64,000 nucleotides of DNA from Ferruginibacter sp. (GTDB lineage Bacteria > Bacteroidota > Bacteroidia > Chitinophagales > Chitinophagaceae), in the NCBI GenBank assembly GCA_014379625.1, contig JACMLJ010000036.1, forward strand, positions 83,974 through 147,973, read 5' to 3'. Both the position numbers and the translations under genes were made by a program. Numbering within the stretch: the stretch's first letter is position 1; every line of letters begins with the position of its first letter. The notes below the pieces were generated by a model, which was not told where the DNA came from, made no database searches, and saw nothing but the letters and a program-made list of their open reading frames with translations. Positions 45,203 through 54,006 of the stretch are shown here, one piece after another.

Positions 45203-46213
45203 TTACAATGCTAATAAGCTGCATCCCCTGATATCCGTGTTATCCAATCTTCCCAATAGCTCAAAACTGCCACCCGGATAGAGTTTACCGGCATCTTCCG
45301 TTGCAATAAAAGAGCAGGAGTAGATATTGGCAAGATCGATGATATTTACCGCACCGCTCATCATGTTGGTGGTATCGGCAATATGAATGGCAAAAGGGTC
45401 GTCTTCTTCCCGCAGCAGCACTTTCATCCATGGAGGGCAATTGAAAATGCCGTTTCCCGCTGAATAGGCCTGGCTTAGAAGTTCCGTCATACCATATTCT
45501 GAATGAATAAGTTTTAAACCAAAGCTGCTGCATAATATTTCATGCAGTTGCTGCCGGGTCATTTCCTCCCTTCTTCCTTTCATTCCGCCTGTTTCCATGA
45601 TGGTGGTGTGTTGCAATCGCATCGGGAACCGCTCAGCAAAATCCAGGAGGGCAAAACTTACCCCAATGAGCAGGGTTTTTTGCCCCATCCTCTCCAATTG
45701 GCGCACAATGGTTGGTAATTTTTCCCATTCATTTAAATAGAAGCCACTTTGCGGATGCCCGCTTTGTTGTATCAGTTGGTCTGCCATCATTACCAACGAA
45801 GAATTATTTCTCTCCAGGTAGGAAGGAAGTAAAGCAAGGATGCACCAATCGGCAGGGTCATCGTAAAATAAGCGAAATGCATCGATAAAACTCTTTTCGT
45901 ACAGACGCGTATCTTTTACATAATGCTTACTGTTAATGGTTTGGGTAGTGCCACTGCTTTCAAAAACCATTGCTGCATCAAATTCCGTAGTTACTACCTG
46001 GTGTGTCTTAAAAAAACCGATGGGCAAAAAAGGTATTTCCTGAAGGCGTTTTATGGTTATGGGATCAATTTTCAATAAGTTGCAATACTGCCTGTAAACC
46101 CGGTTATAATCATATTGAAAACGGAAAACCTCCAGTGCAAGCGAAATGAAATTTTCATCATTTGCAGTAAATATTTTTTGCGGCAACCCGATATTTTTAA
46201 CAGGTGGATTCAA
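45203..46213 (-). CDS. LuxE-like acyl-protein synthetase family protein
   Basis: The protein has 336 residues. It resembles the LuxE / acyl-protein synthetase family, which adenylates fatty acids in the ANL enzyme fold: FESSGTTQTINSKHYV is the phosphate loop, METGGMKGRR and YGMTELLSQAY the following core motifs. There are no lux genes here, so light production is not implied; such genes in Bacteroidota usually serve surface-lipid or polymer pathways of unknown type. The only fitting start is a TTG at 46213. It is divergent from the lipoprotein gene at 46249, so promoters must overlap. Confidence 0.75.
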   Translation of the reverse strand: MNPPVKNIGLPQKIFTANDENFISLALEVFRFQYDYNRVYRQYCNLLKIDPITIKRLQEIPFLPIGFFKTHQVVTTEFDAAMVFESSGTTQTINSKHYVKDTRLYEKSFIDAFRLFYDDPADWCILALLPSYLERNNSSLVMMADQLIQQSGHPQSGFYLNEWEKLPTIVRQLERMGQKTLLIGVSFALLDFAERFPMRLQHTTIMETGGMKGRREEMTRQQLHEILCSSFGLKLIHSEYGMTELLSQAYSAGNGIFNCPPWMKVLLREEDDPFAIHIADTTNMMSGAVNIIDLANIYSCSFIATEDAGKLYPGGSFELLGRLDNTDIRGCSLLAL

Positions 46214-46223
46214 TTTCTATCAG

Positions 46224-46231
46224 TAAATTTG
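46224..46231 (+). promoter_or_regulatory. -7 box for the lipoprotein / UbiA-like pair
   Basis: TAAATTTG, a perfect TAnnTTTG, lies 17 bases before the ATG at 46249. It also lies just upstream of the divergent LuxE-like start. No convincing -33 TTG was seen. Confidence 0.45.
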
Positions 46232-46248
46232 AAAAAATAAATACAAAG

Positions 46249-46707
46249 ATGCGTAACACAATTATATTTTTCATCATTAGTTTACTGGCAGTGAGTTGTG
46301 GCAAGGATAAGTATACAACGGCCCCGCAGATAAAATATAAGTCACTTAGTCCTAATTCGGCACCGGGTAATATCACGAGCAACAACCCAAATGTACCCAT
46401 CATTGTGATTAACGTAACGGATGCGGAAGGTGACCTGGGCAGTAAAGATGGTAAGGAATCTAAAATCTACATTAAAAACCTGCTCACCAGTGCCGTCGAT
46501 TCGTTTCCTCTGCCAGACATTCAATCAGTAAGCTCTAAAAATTTCCAGGCTGATATCAGGATCAATACTTTTAGTATTTTAAGGGGCAGCCCACGAAACC
46601 CGCCCAAAATAGATACTTTATTTTATGAGATCTACGTTATGGATTTTGCAAAAAATAAAAGCAATGTGATCAAAACCGGCGACCCCCTCTTTTTTGTATT
46701 TCCTTAA
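46249..46707 (+). CDS. Small lipoprotein, unknown function
   Basis: The protein has 152 residues from the ATG at 46249; the frame is open from 46204 but only this start gives a signal peptide (MRNTIIFFIISLLAVSC, Cys17). The mature part contains VINVTDAEGDLGSKDGKES and ends in beta-rich FYEIYVMDFAKNKSN, which suggests a single beta-sandwich (cadherin-like or Ig-like) domain. No motif gives a function. The stop overlaps the start of the next gene (TAATG), so the two are translationally coupled. Confidence 0.75.
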   Translation: MRNTIIFFIISLLAVSCGKDKYTTAPQIKYKSLSPNSAPGNITSNNPNVPIIVINVTDAEGDLGSKDGKESKIYIKNLLTSAVDSFPLPDIQSVSSKNFQADIRINTFSILRGSPRNPPKIDTLFYEIYVMDFAKNKSNVIKTGDPLFFVFP

Positions 46708-47546
46708 TGAAAGGGTTGTTACATTTTATACTGTCACATTCCATTTTCATAGCATTTTGTACGGCGGCGCTCAGCCTGCAAACATTGCAGTTGCTGTCAC
46801 TAACGGTTAATAATTACCTGCTGGCATTTATCTTTTTTGCAGCAGTAAGTGGTTACAATGCCTACTGGATGATCAGCCGCTTTACATTTAACCCACCTCC
46901 TTCCTTCCTTTACTTTTTACAAAAAAACCGGCGTTCGTTTATCGTGGTATTGCTGGCGGTGACCGGCATGTTTTTTTGTATTTCAAATTTGCGCCTGGTA
47001 TGGTATAATATCATTATCGCCATTGTATTGTTGGGTTTGTATGCCATACCTGTTATGCCCTTTAAACAGTTACACTTTACAAGAAGAGCAGGGTTTGTAA
47101 AAACAATATTGCTGGCTTTTACCTGGGCCATTGTTACCACCCTCATTCCATTGCAGGTTTCCATCCTGGAAATGGAACATGCCGCGCTGCTGATTTTTAT
47201 AAACCGGTTTTTATTTATGCTGATGTTATGTGTGATTTTTGATAAAAGGGATGTCCAGGTGGATAAGATCCGCGGGTTACAAAGTTTGGCGACCATTGTA
47301 AAACCCCGGGTACTGAATTATTTAATGGGTTTTATTTTTATTGGTTATGCGCTGGTTAGTTATTCTATGAAATGGTATGAACTTACGATGGCACAGGTAG
47401 CAGCACTTATAGTAACAGGATTAATCACAATCACCGTATATGCAGCTTCATTTAAAAAAAGGGGATACCTATTTTACTATTTCCTGGTAGACGGGCTGAT
47501 GTTTTTATCTGCACTGCTTACCGGGCTCGCAGGGGTTGTTAGGTGA
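46707..47546 (+). CDS. UbiA-like prenyltransferase-fold membrane protein
   Basis: The protein has 279 residues with seven to nine hydrophobic helices. The layout resembles UbiA prenyltransferases, and DKRDVQVDKIRGLQSLA matches the second Asp-rich motif. The first motif, usually NDxxDxxxD, is replaced by YNAYWMISRF, so two of the metal-binding Asp residues are missing. It may be an inactive or altered member. It overlaps the upstream lipoprotein by one base (TAATG). Confidence 0.65.
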   Translation: MKGLLHFILSHSIFIAFCTAALSLQTLQLLSLTVNNYLLAFIFFAAVSGYNAYWMISRFTFNPPPSFLYFLQKNRRSFIVVLLAVTGMFFCISNLRLVWYNIIIAIVLLGLYAIPVMPFKQLHFTRRAGFVKTILLAFTWAIVTTLIPLQVSILEMEHAALLIFINRFLFMLMLCVIFDKRDVQVDKIRGLQSLATIVKPRVLNYLMGFIFIGYALVSYSMKWYELTMAQVAALIVTGLITITVYAASFKKRGYLFYYFLVDGLMFLSALLTGLAGVVR

Positions 47547-47548
47547 AG

Positions 47549-47585
47549 GGGCAATGGGCAATGGGCAATGGTCAATGGGCAAAGG
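47549..47585. repeat. GGGCAATG tandem low-complexity repeat
   Basis: Four to five near-identical 7-base units (GGGCAAT or GGTCAAT) follow the UbiA-like stop. Similar words occur at 48811-48825, 61952-61962 and 63725-63735, and as their complement near 25700. Confidence 0.75.
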
Positions 47586-47680
47586 ATTTGAATCACTGGT
47601 TTTAAACGAGGGACCATCTCCCTTCAACCTTCATTTTACTAATCGCATTACATTGGTTAATTTCGCAAAAAATAAATTTA

Positions 47681-48787
47681 ATGGCAAAATCAAAAGTACC
47701 AAAGAGTATTCTTACCAATGAGTCTTATACTTTTTTAAAGAACTATATCAATAATCCATCACCGGTTGGTTTTGAAAGCAGCGGTCAAAAAATGTGGCTG
47801 GAATATGTGAAGCCCTATACGGATTCTTTTTTTACGGATCCTTATGGGACGGCTGTAGGGGTTATCAATCCTACCGCCCCTTTTAAAGTTGTAATTGAGG
47901 CGCATGCGGATGAAATAAGCTGGTTTGTAAATTACATCACCTCCGAAGGGGTGATTTACCTGAAACGGAACGGGGGAGTAGATCACCAGATTGCTCCATC
48001 GATGCGGGTATTGATCCATGGAAAAAAGGGTGTGGTAAAAGCGGTGTTTGGATGGCCGGCCATTCATACAAGGATGGGAAATGGTGACAAGGAAACCCAG
48101 CCAAAAGTAGAAAACCTGTTTTTAGACTGCGGCGCAAGAAGCAAAAAAGAAGCGGAAGCTTTGGGCATCCATATTGGTGCAGTTGTTACCTATGAAGCCG
48201 GTTACGAGGAACTGGCTTATGATTATTTAATTGGCCGTGCCTTTGATAACCGTATTGGCGGGTTTATGATTGCAGAAGTGGCCAGGTTATTACAACAAAA
48301 CAAAAAGAAATTACCTTTCGCGCTTTACCTGGTAAACGCCGTACAGGAAGAAATAGGTTTGCGGGGCGCCGAAATGATCGCCCGCCGGATTAAACCCAAT
48401 ATCGCCATCATCACTGATGTAACGCATGATACATCCACCCCGATGATCAATAAAATGATACAGGGCGAAACAAGTTGTGGTAAAGGGCCTTCCCTTACAT
48501 TTGGCCCTGCGGTGCACAATATGCTTTTAGACCTGGTGCAGAAAGTGGCAGAGAAAAATAAAATCCCCGTGCAACTGCATGCAGTAAGCAGGAGTACCGG
48601 TACCGACACGGATTCTTTCGCTTATGCCAACGACGGGTGTCCTTCGGTGCTGATTTCTATCCCACTCCGGTATATGCACACTACCGTGGAGATGCTGCAT
48701 AAAAATGATGTGGAAAATACGATTAAACTGATGTATGAAACATTGCTGACCCTGACGCCTAAAACTAATTTGAGTTATTTTAACTGA
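47681..48787 (+). CDS. M42 family metallopeptidase (glutamyl/deblocking aminopeptidase type)
   Basis: The protein has 368 residues. It is a two-zinc peptidase with metal and catalytic motifs EAHADEISW, GRAFDNRIGG, NAVQEEIGLRGA, DVTHD and the final YMHTTVEM. The M42 group trims peptides from their N-termini, and members form large tetrahedral complexes in the cytoplasm. There is no signal peptide. A TAATTTCG box at 47658-47665 may be its promoter, giving a leader of about 15 bases. The gene stands alone between repeat-rich spacers. Confidence 0.9.
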   Translation: MAKSKVPKSILTNESYTFLKNYINNPSPVGFESSGQKMWLEYVKPYTDSFFTDPYGTAVGVINPTAPFKVVIEAHADEISWFVNYITSEGVIYLKRNGGVDHQIAPSMRVLIHGKKGVVKAVFGWPAIHTRMGNGDKETQPKVENLFLDCGARSKKEAEALGIHIGAVVTYEAGYEELAYDYLIGRAFDNRIGGFMIAEVARLLQQNKKKLPFALYLVNAVQEEIGLRGAEMIARRIKPNIAIITDVTHDTSTPMINKMIQGETSCGKGPSLTFGPAVHNMLLDLVQKVAEKNKIPVQLHAVSRSTGTDTDSFAYANDGCPSVLISIPLRYMHTTVEMLHKNDVENTIKLMYETLLTLTPKTNLSYFN

Positions 48788-48801
48788 CCTTATAATAATT
48801 T

Positions 48802-48921
48802 GTGAATGGTGAATGGGCAATGGTGAAAGCCGGGAGTTATTGTAAATCGTAAGTCGTATAATTTATACTATTCAAAAAAATGACCGTCACTATAGGGCAA
48901 TATTCACTATTCACCATTCAC
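48802..48921. repeat. 120-base inverted-repeat element after the M42 gene
   Basis: Perfect 13-base ends GTGAATGGTGAAT (48802-48814) and ATTCACCATTCAC (48909-48921) flank 94 bases of non-coding DNA. The core word ATTCACCATT is the same one that flanks the element at 25443-25699. The inside holds no known motif. It may be a second non-autonomous element or two chance low-complexity arrays in opposite orientation. Confidence 0.55.
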
Positions 48922-49005
48922 GTCTAGCTTTCCATTAAAACCTCCCTGCTATTTTAAGAGTATTTGTACAGAGGTACGCGAGTTGCTGATTTTTACCCGG
49001 AAACA

Positions 49006-49263
49006 TCAATAATGTCCCTTACATTTAGCAATCAAAATTTGTTCGCTGGTCACTTTATATACAAGCCTGTGTTCATTATCAATGCGGCGGCTCCAATAAC
49101 CGCTCCAGTTGCCTTTGAGTGGTTCTGGTTTACCCAATCCTTTAAAAGGCGCGTTGTTAATATCCCGAACCAATATTTTTATGCGGTCAACTATTTGTCT
49201 GTTGGTTTCAAACCATTCATTGTATTCCTCAAATCCTTTTTGCGTAAAGGCGATGGTTCTCAT
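49006..49263 (-). CDS. yoeB: Txe/YoeB family toxin
   Basis: This ribosome-dependent mRNA interferase has 85 residues, the normal length. Key features are KPEPLKGNWSGYWSRRID, EHRLVYKV and the C-terminal CKGHY, which carry the catalytic Glu, Arg, His and Tyr of the family. It cuts mRNA at the ribosomal A site when the antitoxin is lost. The antitoxin gene ends 5 bases upstream on the same strand, giving the usual antitoxin-first operon. There is no sign of recent transfer. Confidence 0.93.
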   Translation of the reverse strand: MRTIAFTQKGFEEYNEWFETNRQIVDRIKILVRDINNAPFKGLGKPEPLKGNWSGYWSRRIDNEHRLVYKVTSEQILIAKCKGHY

Positions 49264-49268
49264 TCGCG

Positions 49269-49496
49269 TTATTTGACAGGGGTATATGCCATAAAATCTT
49301 CCATGCTAAAAGTAACGAGGTGCTGTTCGTTTTCCGCCTCTTCAATCGAATGGTCAAGGGCTTCTGCATACCCGATATCAAATTCCTTTAAAGAAATAGT
49401 TACATCAATATTATTCCTGTTGCCGATAAAGGTTTTAATTTTATCAAGAAAGCCCATGTTGAGTTCTGAAGGGTTTACCTTAATTATAGTTTCCAT
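49269..49496 (-). CDS. Antitoxin partner of YoeB
   Basis: This small acidic protein has 75 residues. The N-terminal part (METIIKVNPSELNMGFLDKI) has no clear YefM/Phd match. The C-terminal part is acidic and would bind the toxin (EEAENEQHLVTFSMEDF). It is called an antitoxin mainly because it sits directly before yoeB. Such pairs usually repress their own promoter. Confidence 0.8.
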   Translation of the reverse strand: METIIKVNPSELNMGFLDKIKTFIGNRNNIDVTISLKEFDIGYAEALDHSIEEAENEQHLVTFSMEDFMAYTPVK

Positions 49497-49733
49497 ACAA
49501 AAGTTTATAAATAAAGTTAATCTAAAATAATGAGGTGTTAGTATAATGAGATTGGTTTATTATACACTGTGGCAGGCCAATACCCTCAATTTAAATCTTA
49601 CCGGCCATTGGAACAGCAGGCTCCCGTTGTTTTTAAGTTAATAGCTTCAATTTGTTTTTTTTGTACGGACGGCAAGCCCTTTCTGTCGGCCAATTCGCCT
49701 ATGTTGGTATCTAAAACATTTACTAACAACATC

Positions 49734-52253
49734 TTAAAATCTCCCCACTATTTTAAAATTCACCAGCCTGGGGGTTAACCGGTTGGGGATACTATATGTG
49801 GTATTGGAGAAATCTTTTACCAATTGGAACGAGATGGTATTGGGGCGGTCAATTAAATTAAACACTTCAAAGCTTGCCCAGATATTTTCAAATTCTTTGA
49901 ATGGGTTATGGCTGCGGCGTTTGTTTTTTTCACTCAGCAATAATGCGCTGAAACCAATATCCACCCGTATATACGGATCAATGATCAGCGCGTTCCGGTA
50001 CTTCACACTGTTAGGGATATTGTAAGGCATATTGCTGCCATACAGCATATTCAGGTGTACTTTAAAGTTTTTATTGTTGGTTAAATAATCCTGGAGGAAT
50101 AAACCGATTGTAATCAACCGGTCTGTTGGCCGCCTCAGCCAGCCTACCTCATTTCGTATGCTGTCTACCGGTAGCTGATCGGTGGTTTTGGAATTGATTA
50201 TTTCACCGGCAGCATTTTTATATTGAAAAAAATGATCGCCTTCAATATTTTCCCGGGTACGCATCAAACCAATGCTCAACCAGCTTTCCGCATCTTTTAC
50301 CAGTTCGCCGTACAACCTCGTTTCTATTCCGTATGCGTATGCTTTGGCATTATTATTTCCAAAATAGCGGATGCGTACATTGTCAATATCATAAGGTATT
50401 ACATCCCGCATCCTTTTATAATAAGCCTCCGTAGTTACCCTGAATGGCGTGGCGCCTTTTTTAAAATTATAATCTATACCTGCTACTACCTGGTAACTCT
50501 TTTGTGATTTCACTTCCCTGTTCAATAGGCCATCGTATCGCCGCAATTCCCTGTAAAAAGGTGGCTGGTTATAGGAGCCGGCTGACAGTTTAACTACCAC
50601 ATCTTTTTTCCAGTCGGGTTTAATGCTTACCTGCAAACGGGGGCTTATAAGAAATTCTTTGTTGAGTGAATTGTAATTGTAGCGGATACCACCCTGTAAA
50701 CTAATGTCATTCTTCTTATTATGGAGGCTGATATTATCCTGGACATAACCGCTGTATTTTTGAATGGAGAGCTTAGCCGTTGATTGCAAAAAGCTATTTA
50801 AGCGCCCGGTATTCAGGGGTAACGAATAACCGGCGCTATCCTGGTATTCCCACTCATACAGTTTGTCGGCTATATCCGTTTGCTCGATGGTGTTACCAAA
50901 TTGTATGAAATGTTTTCCTTTGTCGAGGCTGCCTTTCAGGCTTGCATTCCATACTTTTATGTTCAGCTGGTTACGGCCGTAGTTTTGATAAAATCCCGCT
51001 CCCAGCGGGTTAACGATTTGCCCGAATGTACTGCTGCTGTTATCAAAGTCGCGGTCGCCAAACAGGTAGGCGCCGGCTATATCAAAGTTTTCATTTTCTT
51101 TATTCTGAAAACGGCTCAGCATCCACTTCAGCCGCAGCCTTTTATTTGGTTGATGAATTGCGCTCAGGCCGATCATACCCGTTTGATAAGCATTTCGTTC
51201 CTGTCCTTCAAAAAATATATCCAGGCCCAGGTTGGCGGTAAAAAGTGGTGAAAATACCGAAGAGGTTTTTTGAACAGATTCCGGGATCAGTATAAATTTT
51301 GTAGTGGAAAAATTGGTAAGTAATTCCAGTTGTAACTTTTCGTTTACCGGGTAAGTAATATATGCCTGAATATCCGTAGAGGAGGGAATATAAGCGCCCT
51401 TTGTTTCCTGGCTGCTTAAAAGGTTTTTGTTATTCCGGTTACGTATACCCAGTAAATAAGTAAGCTTTTCTTTTTTGGCGGATCCTTCCAGGTGAAAGCC
51501 CTGTTCCAGTAGGCCGATATATGCCGAACCTCCAAAAGCCCGGGGCCGCCCGGAAAAATCAGTTGCACGTGGTTTTTTATACTGGATATCCAATACACTG
51601 CTCATTTTATCGCCATACCTTGCCTGGAAGCCCCCGTTGTAAAAGTTGATATTTTTCGCCATTTCGGGGTTGATAAAACTTAAGCCTTCCTGCTGCCCGC
51701 TTCTTACCAGGTAGGGACGAAATATCTCAAAATCATTGATGTAGATTAAATTTTCATCATAATTTCCACCCCTCACATTGTATTGGGAAGTAAGTTCATT
51801 ATTACTGCCTACAAGTATTTTTATCAGTCCTTCAATACCTCCCACTGTACTGGGCAATACCAATGCGTTTTTAGGATTTATTTTTGTGAGCCCCAATTCT
51901 TTTCGCTCCCTTTCGTCACTTACCACCACGGTTTCCAGAGTCTTCCCGGACCGTTCTAACCGAAGGGTTATTTTTTCTTCTTCATTTTCACTCAGTAAAA
52001 AATTTTGCTGCGTTTCCGCATAACCGGTATGAGAAAAAATGAGCGCAAATGATTTATCAGCCGGAACTTTTACCCTGAAAAATCCACTGTCATTGGTGAT
52101 GATTCCATTGGTTTTACCCAGTATAACAACAGATACATTTGCCAGCCGGTTTTCATTTTCATCAACCACCTGTCCACTAACAAAGGCGGCTTTCTTTTGG
52201 GCGGAACTGGACATAAAAAGCATTGACAATACTAGGGCGGTGAGTATTCGCAT
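49734..52253 (-). CDS. TonB-dependent receptor with carboxypeptidase-like domain
   Basis: This outer-membrane active transporter has 839 residues. A signal peptide (about 1-18, ending SSSAQ) is followed by a carboxypeptidase-regulatory-like domain (about 25-105; VSGQVVDENENRLANVSVV). The plug domain contains YNVRGGNYDENLIYINDFEIF, and a barrel runs to the final RLVNFKIVGRF. It lacks a SusD partner, and the SusC-type VVVVGYG signature is absent, so it is a general TonB receptor, perhaps for a metal chelate or vitamin. No regulator or ligand clue is nearby. Confidence 0.9.
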   Translation of the reverse strand: MRILTALVLSMLFMSSSAQKKAAFVSGQVVDENENRLANVSVVILGKTNGIITNDSGFFRVKVPADKSFALIFSHTGYAETQQNFLLSENEEEKITLRLERSGKTLETVVVSDERERKELGLTKINPKNALVLPSTVGGIEGLIKILVGSNNELTSQYNVRGGNYDENLIYINDFEIFRPYLVRSGQQEGLSFINPEMAKNINFYNGGFQARYGDKMSSVLDIQYKKPRATDFSGRPRAFGGSAYIGLLEQGFHLEGSAKKEKLTYLLGIRNRNNKNLLSSQETKGAYIPSSTDIQAYITYPVNEKLQLELLTNFSTTKFILIPESVQKTSSVFSPLFTANLGLDIFFEGQERNAYQTGMIGLSAIHQPNKRLRLKWMLSRFQNKENENFDIAGAYLFGDRDFDNSSSTFGQIVNPLGAGFYQNYGRNQLNIKVWNASLKGSLDKGKHFIQFGNTIEQTDIADKLYEWEYQDSAGYSLPLNTGRLNSFLQSTAKLSIQKYSGYVQDNISLHNKKNDISLQGGIRYNYNSLNKEFLISPRLQVSIKPDWKKDVVVKLSAGSYNQPPFYRELRRYDGLLNREVKSQKSYQVVAGIDYNFKKGATPFRVTTEAYYKRMRDVIPYDIDNVRIRYFGNNNAKAYAYGIETRLYGELVKDAESWLSIGLMRTRENIEGDHFFQYKNAAGEIINSKTTDQLPVDSIRNEVGWLRRPTDRLITIGLFLQDYLTNNKNFKVHLNMLYGSNMPYNIPNSVKYRNALIIDPYIRVDIGFSALLLSEKNKRRSHNPFKEFENIWASFEVFNLIDRPNTISFQLVKDFSNTTYSIPNRLTPRLVNFKIVGRF

Positions 52254-52287
52254 TTTATGAAGGTAAAATATTTTATTCTTTTATTTA

Positions 52288-52320
52288 TTGTCCGTATAAA
52301 TATCCGGGGCCTTATCTTTG
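52288..52320 (+). promoter_or_regulatory. Promoter of the lipoprotein gene at 52340
   Basis: TTG (52288-52290), 22 bases, then TATCTTTG (52313-52320), a perfect TAnnTTTG followed by CCCC. The ATG is 19 bases past the box. Spacing is a little long. Confidence 0.65.
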
Positions 52321-52339
52321 CCCCTTAAAAAATATATCA

Positions 52340-53197
52340 ATGAAAACATTCTTATGGATCGCCATTTTTTTTGGATTGGTATTAGCGGGTTGCGATAATA
52401 ACAAGGGGGGCGGGACGAATAAGTCAATTGCAAAAGACAGCGCGGTTGCTTTCTTCACTGACTTGACATCGGTTACTGATATTAAAAAATTATTATGCCA
52501 GAGCTGGGAAAATAAAGAGGATGCGGAAGATGCGGCCCTGTCGGGCGGCGGCGAAGGACTTGAAATACCCTATCGCGGGTTTTCTTTTTTTGAAGATGCA
52601 TCCGTGGTGGAAAGCCCGCGGGATAAAATTCGCTTTGGAAAATGGACCCTCAATGAAGCAGATAAAATAATTGACCTTGAATTCAGTAAGGGTGGCAAGG
52701 CGCAATATAAAATAGAAACCATTGGCCCCAAACAAATGATTTTAATGAATACAGCCGATAAAAAGAAAATTGAATACAGGGCTGACGGCAAAATGTACAA
52801 GAACATGGCGGATGATCCGTTTTATGGATCCAATAATCAATGGCGCATTAAACCTGCTACAGCAGAATCAGATAGCGGCATAAAACTGCGAACAGAACAA
52901 TGCGTGCTTTTTTACGCAAAATTGATGGAAGATAATGGGAACAGGGGGAGTTACTCTTTTGTTGGCCTGCCCACCTGCTTTAAATGGTATCGTGGCGGCT
53001 TTACTATAAACTCCAAAGATAAGCTGGAAGATAAGTGGGTGAATTGTTACTACAGCAAGGACCAGGCCTATAAAGCTCACGCTTTGCTGGAAAGCATTAT
53101 TTCAAAAAAATACAAGTGGAACAAGGAAGAAAAAAACTGGTTAAAACAATCTGCAGAAGTGGTGAGGCAAATGTATGATACGCTCAGATTGCTTTAA
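52340..53197 (+). CDS. Conserved-type lipoprotein, unknown function
   Basis: The protein has 285 residues with a clear lipoprotein signal (FFGLVLAGC, Cys18) and a Gly/Lys/Asn linker. The mature part contains FRFGKWTL-like beta segments (IRFGKWTLNEADKIIDLEF) typical of lipocalin-like stress-test domains, then a basic C-terminal region with several Trp and Cys. Similarity to a lipocalin-like domain is only a visual impression. Its last 14 bases overlap the convergent rpe gene. Confidence 0.6.
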   Translation: MKTFLWIAIFFGLVLAGCDNNKGGGTNKSIAKDSAVAFFTDLTSVTDIKKLLCQSWENKEDAEDAALSGGGEGLEIPYRGFSFFEDASVVESPRDKIRFGKWTLNEADKIIDLEFSKGGKAQYKIETIGPKQMILMNTADKKKIEYRADGKMYKNMADDPFYGSNNQWRIKPATAESDSGIKLRTEQCVLFYAKLMEDNGNRGSYSFVGLPTCFKWYRGGFTINSKDKLEDKWVNCYYSKDQAYKAHALLESIISKKYKWNKEEKNWLKQSAEVVRQMYDTLRLL

Positions 53198-53831
53198 GTC
53201 TTGCGATGGTAGCAGCAGGATCAGGAGATTGAAAGACCGCACTTCCGGCGACTAATACATCTGCGCCGGCGTCTATAATTTGTTTGGCATTGTCTTCAGT
53301 AATTCCTCCGTCAATTTCAATTTTTACATCTAATGACCGTTCATCGATCATCGCTCTTAACGCTTTAATTTTATGCAGGGTGTTGGGGATAAATGACTGG
53401 CCGCCAAAACCAGGGTTTACACTCATCAAAAGCACAAGGTCTATATCCCCAATAATGTCTTTAAGTAATGCTACGGGCGTATGGGGGTTTACAGCTACCC
53501 CTGCCTTCATGCCCAGGCTTTTTATTTGCTGGATATTGCGGTGCAGGTGGGGGCATGCTTCAATATGTACTGATAAAATATCGGCGCCCGCCGTCTTAAA
53601 GAGTTCTGCATACCTGCCTGGTTCTTCAATCATTAAATGAACGTCACAAATTTTAGTAGTGGTTTTCCTGAAAAATTCTACCAGCATAGGCCCAAAGCTG
53701 ATATTGGGTACAAACCTTCCGTCCATTACATCTAAATGAAACCAGTCGGCCCGGCTTTTATTCAACATATTACATTCATCCTGTAATTGTAAAAAATTGG
53801 AAGCAAGAAGAGATGGAGCGATAATTGCCAT
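53184..53831 (-). CDS. rpe: Ribulose-phosphate 3-epimerase
   Basis: This TIM-barrel enzyme interconverts ribulose-5-phosphate and xylulose-5-phosphate in the pentose phosphate pathway. It has 215 residues, normal length. Motifs are WFHLDVMDGRFVPNISFG (metal and catalytic Asp), LLMSVNPGFGGQSF (phosphate binding) and KIEIDGGI (second catalytic Asp). It starts with ATG at 53831 and is a single gene. Confidence 0.95.
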   Translation of the reverse strand: MAIIAPSLLASNFLQLQDECNMLNKSRADWFHLDVMDGRFVPNISFGPMLVEFFRKTTTKICDVHLMIEEPGRYAELFKTAGADILSVHIEACPHLHRNIQQIKSLGMKAGVAVNPHTPVALLKDIIGDIDLVLLMSVNPGFGGQSFIPNTLHKIKALRAMIDERSLDVKIEIDGGITEDNAKQIIDAGADVLVAGSAVFQSPDPAATIARLKAI

Positions 53832-53979
53832 TTTGTTAACTGTTTTTTGTTTACTGTTTCTTTTTTGTGGTTATTCTGGAACTAGCTTCTTTTTTGTACG
53901 GGTAGTTTTAAGTTTTTAAAGTAACGTATAATATCTACCAATTACATTAAAATAAGTCCCGGGATAAAACTGCCCGCTC

Positions 53980-54006
53980 ATTTTCACATTTTCATATTTT
54001 CACATT
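53980..54006. repeat. TTTTCACATTTTCATA low-complexity repeat
   Basis: Three units of the type TTTTCA(C/T)A run into the stop codon of the TPR gene. They are the inverted form of the GAAAATGTG repeats at 32051-32086. Confidence 0.6.

Noticed and set aside
45203..46213. Bioluminescence (lux) system
   Set aside because: Only a LuxE-like protein is present; no luxAB, luxC or luxD.
48964..49530. 188-codon plus-strand frame across the YoeB pair
   Set aside because: Runs antisense over two convincing toxin-antitoxin genes; composition not protein-like.
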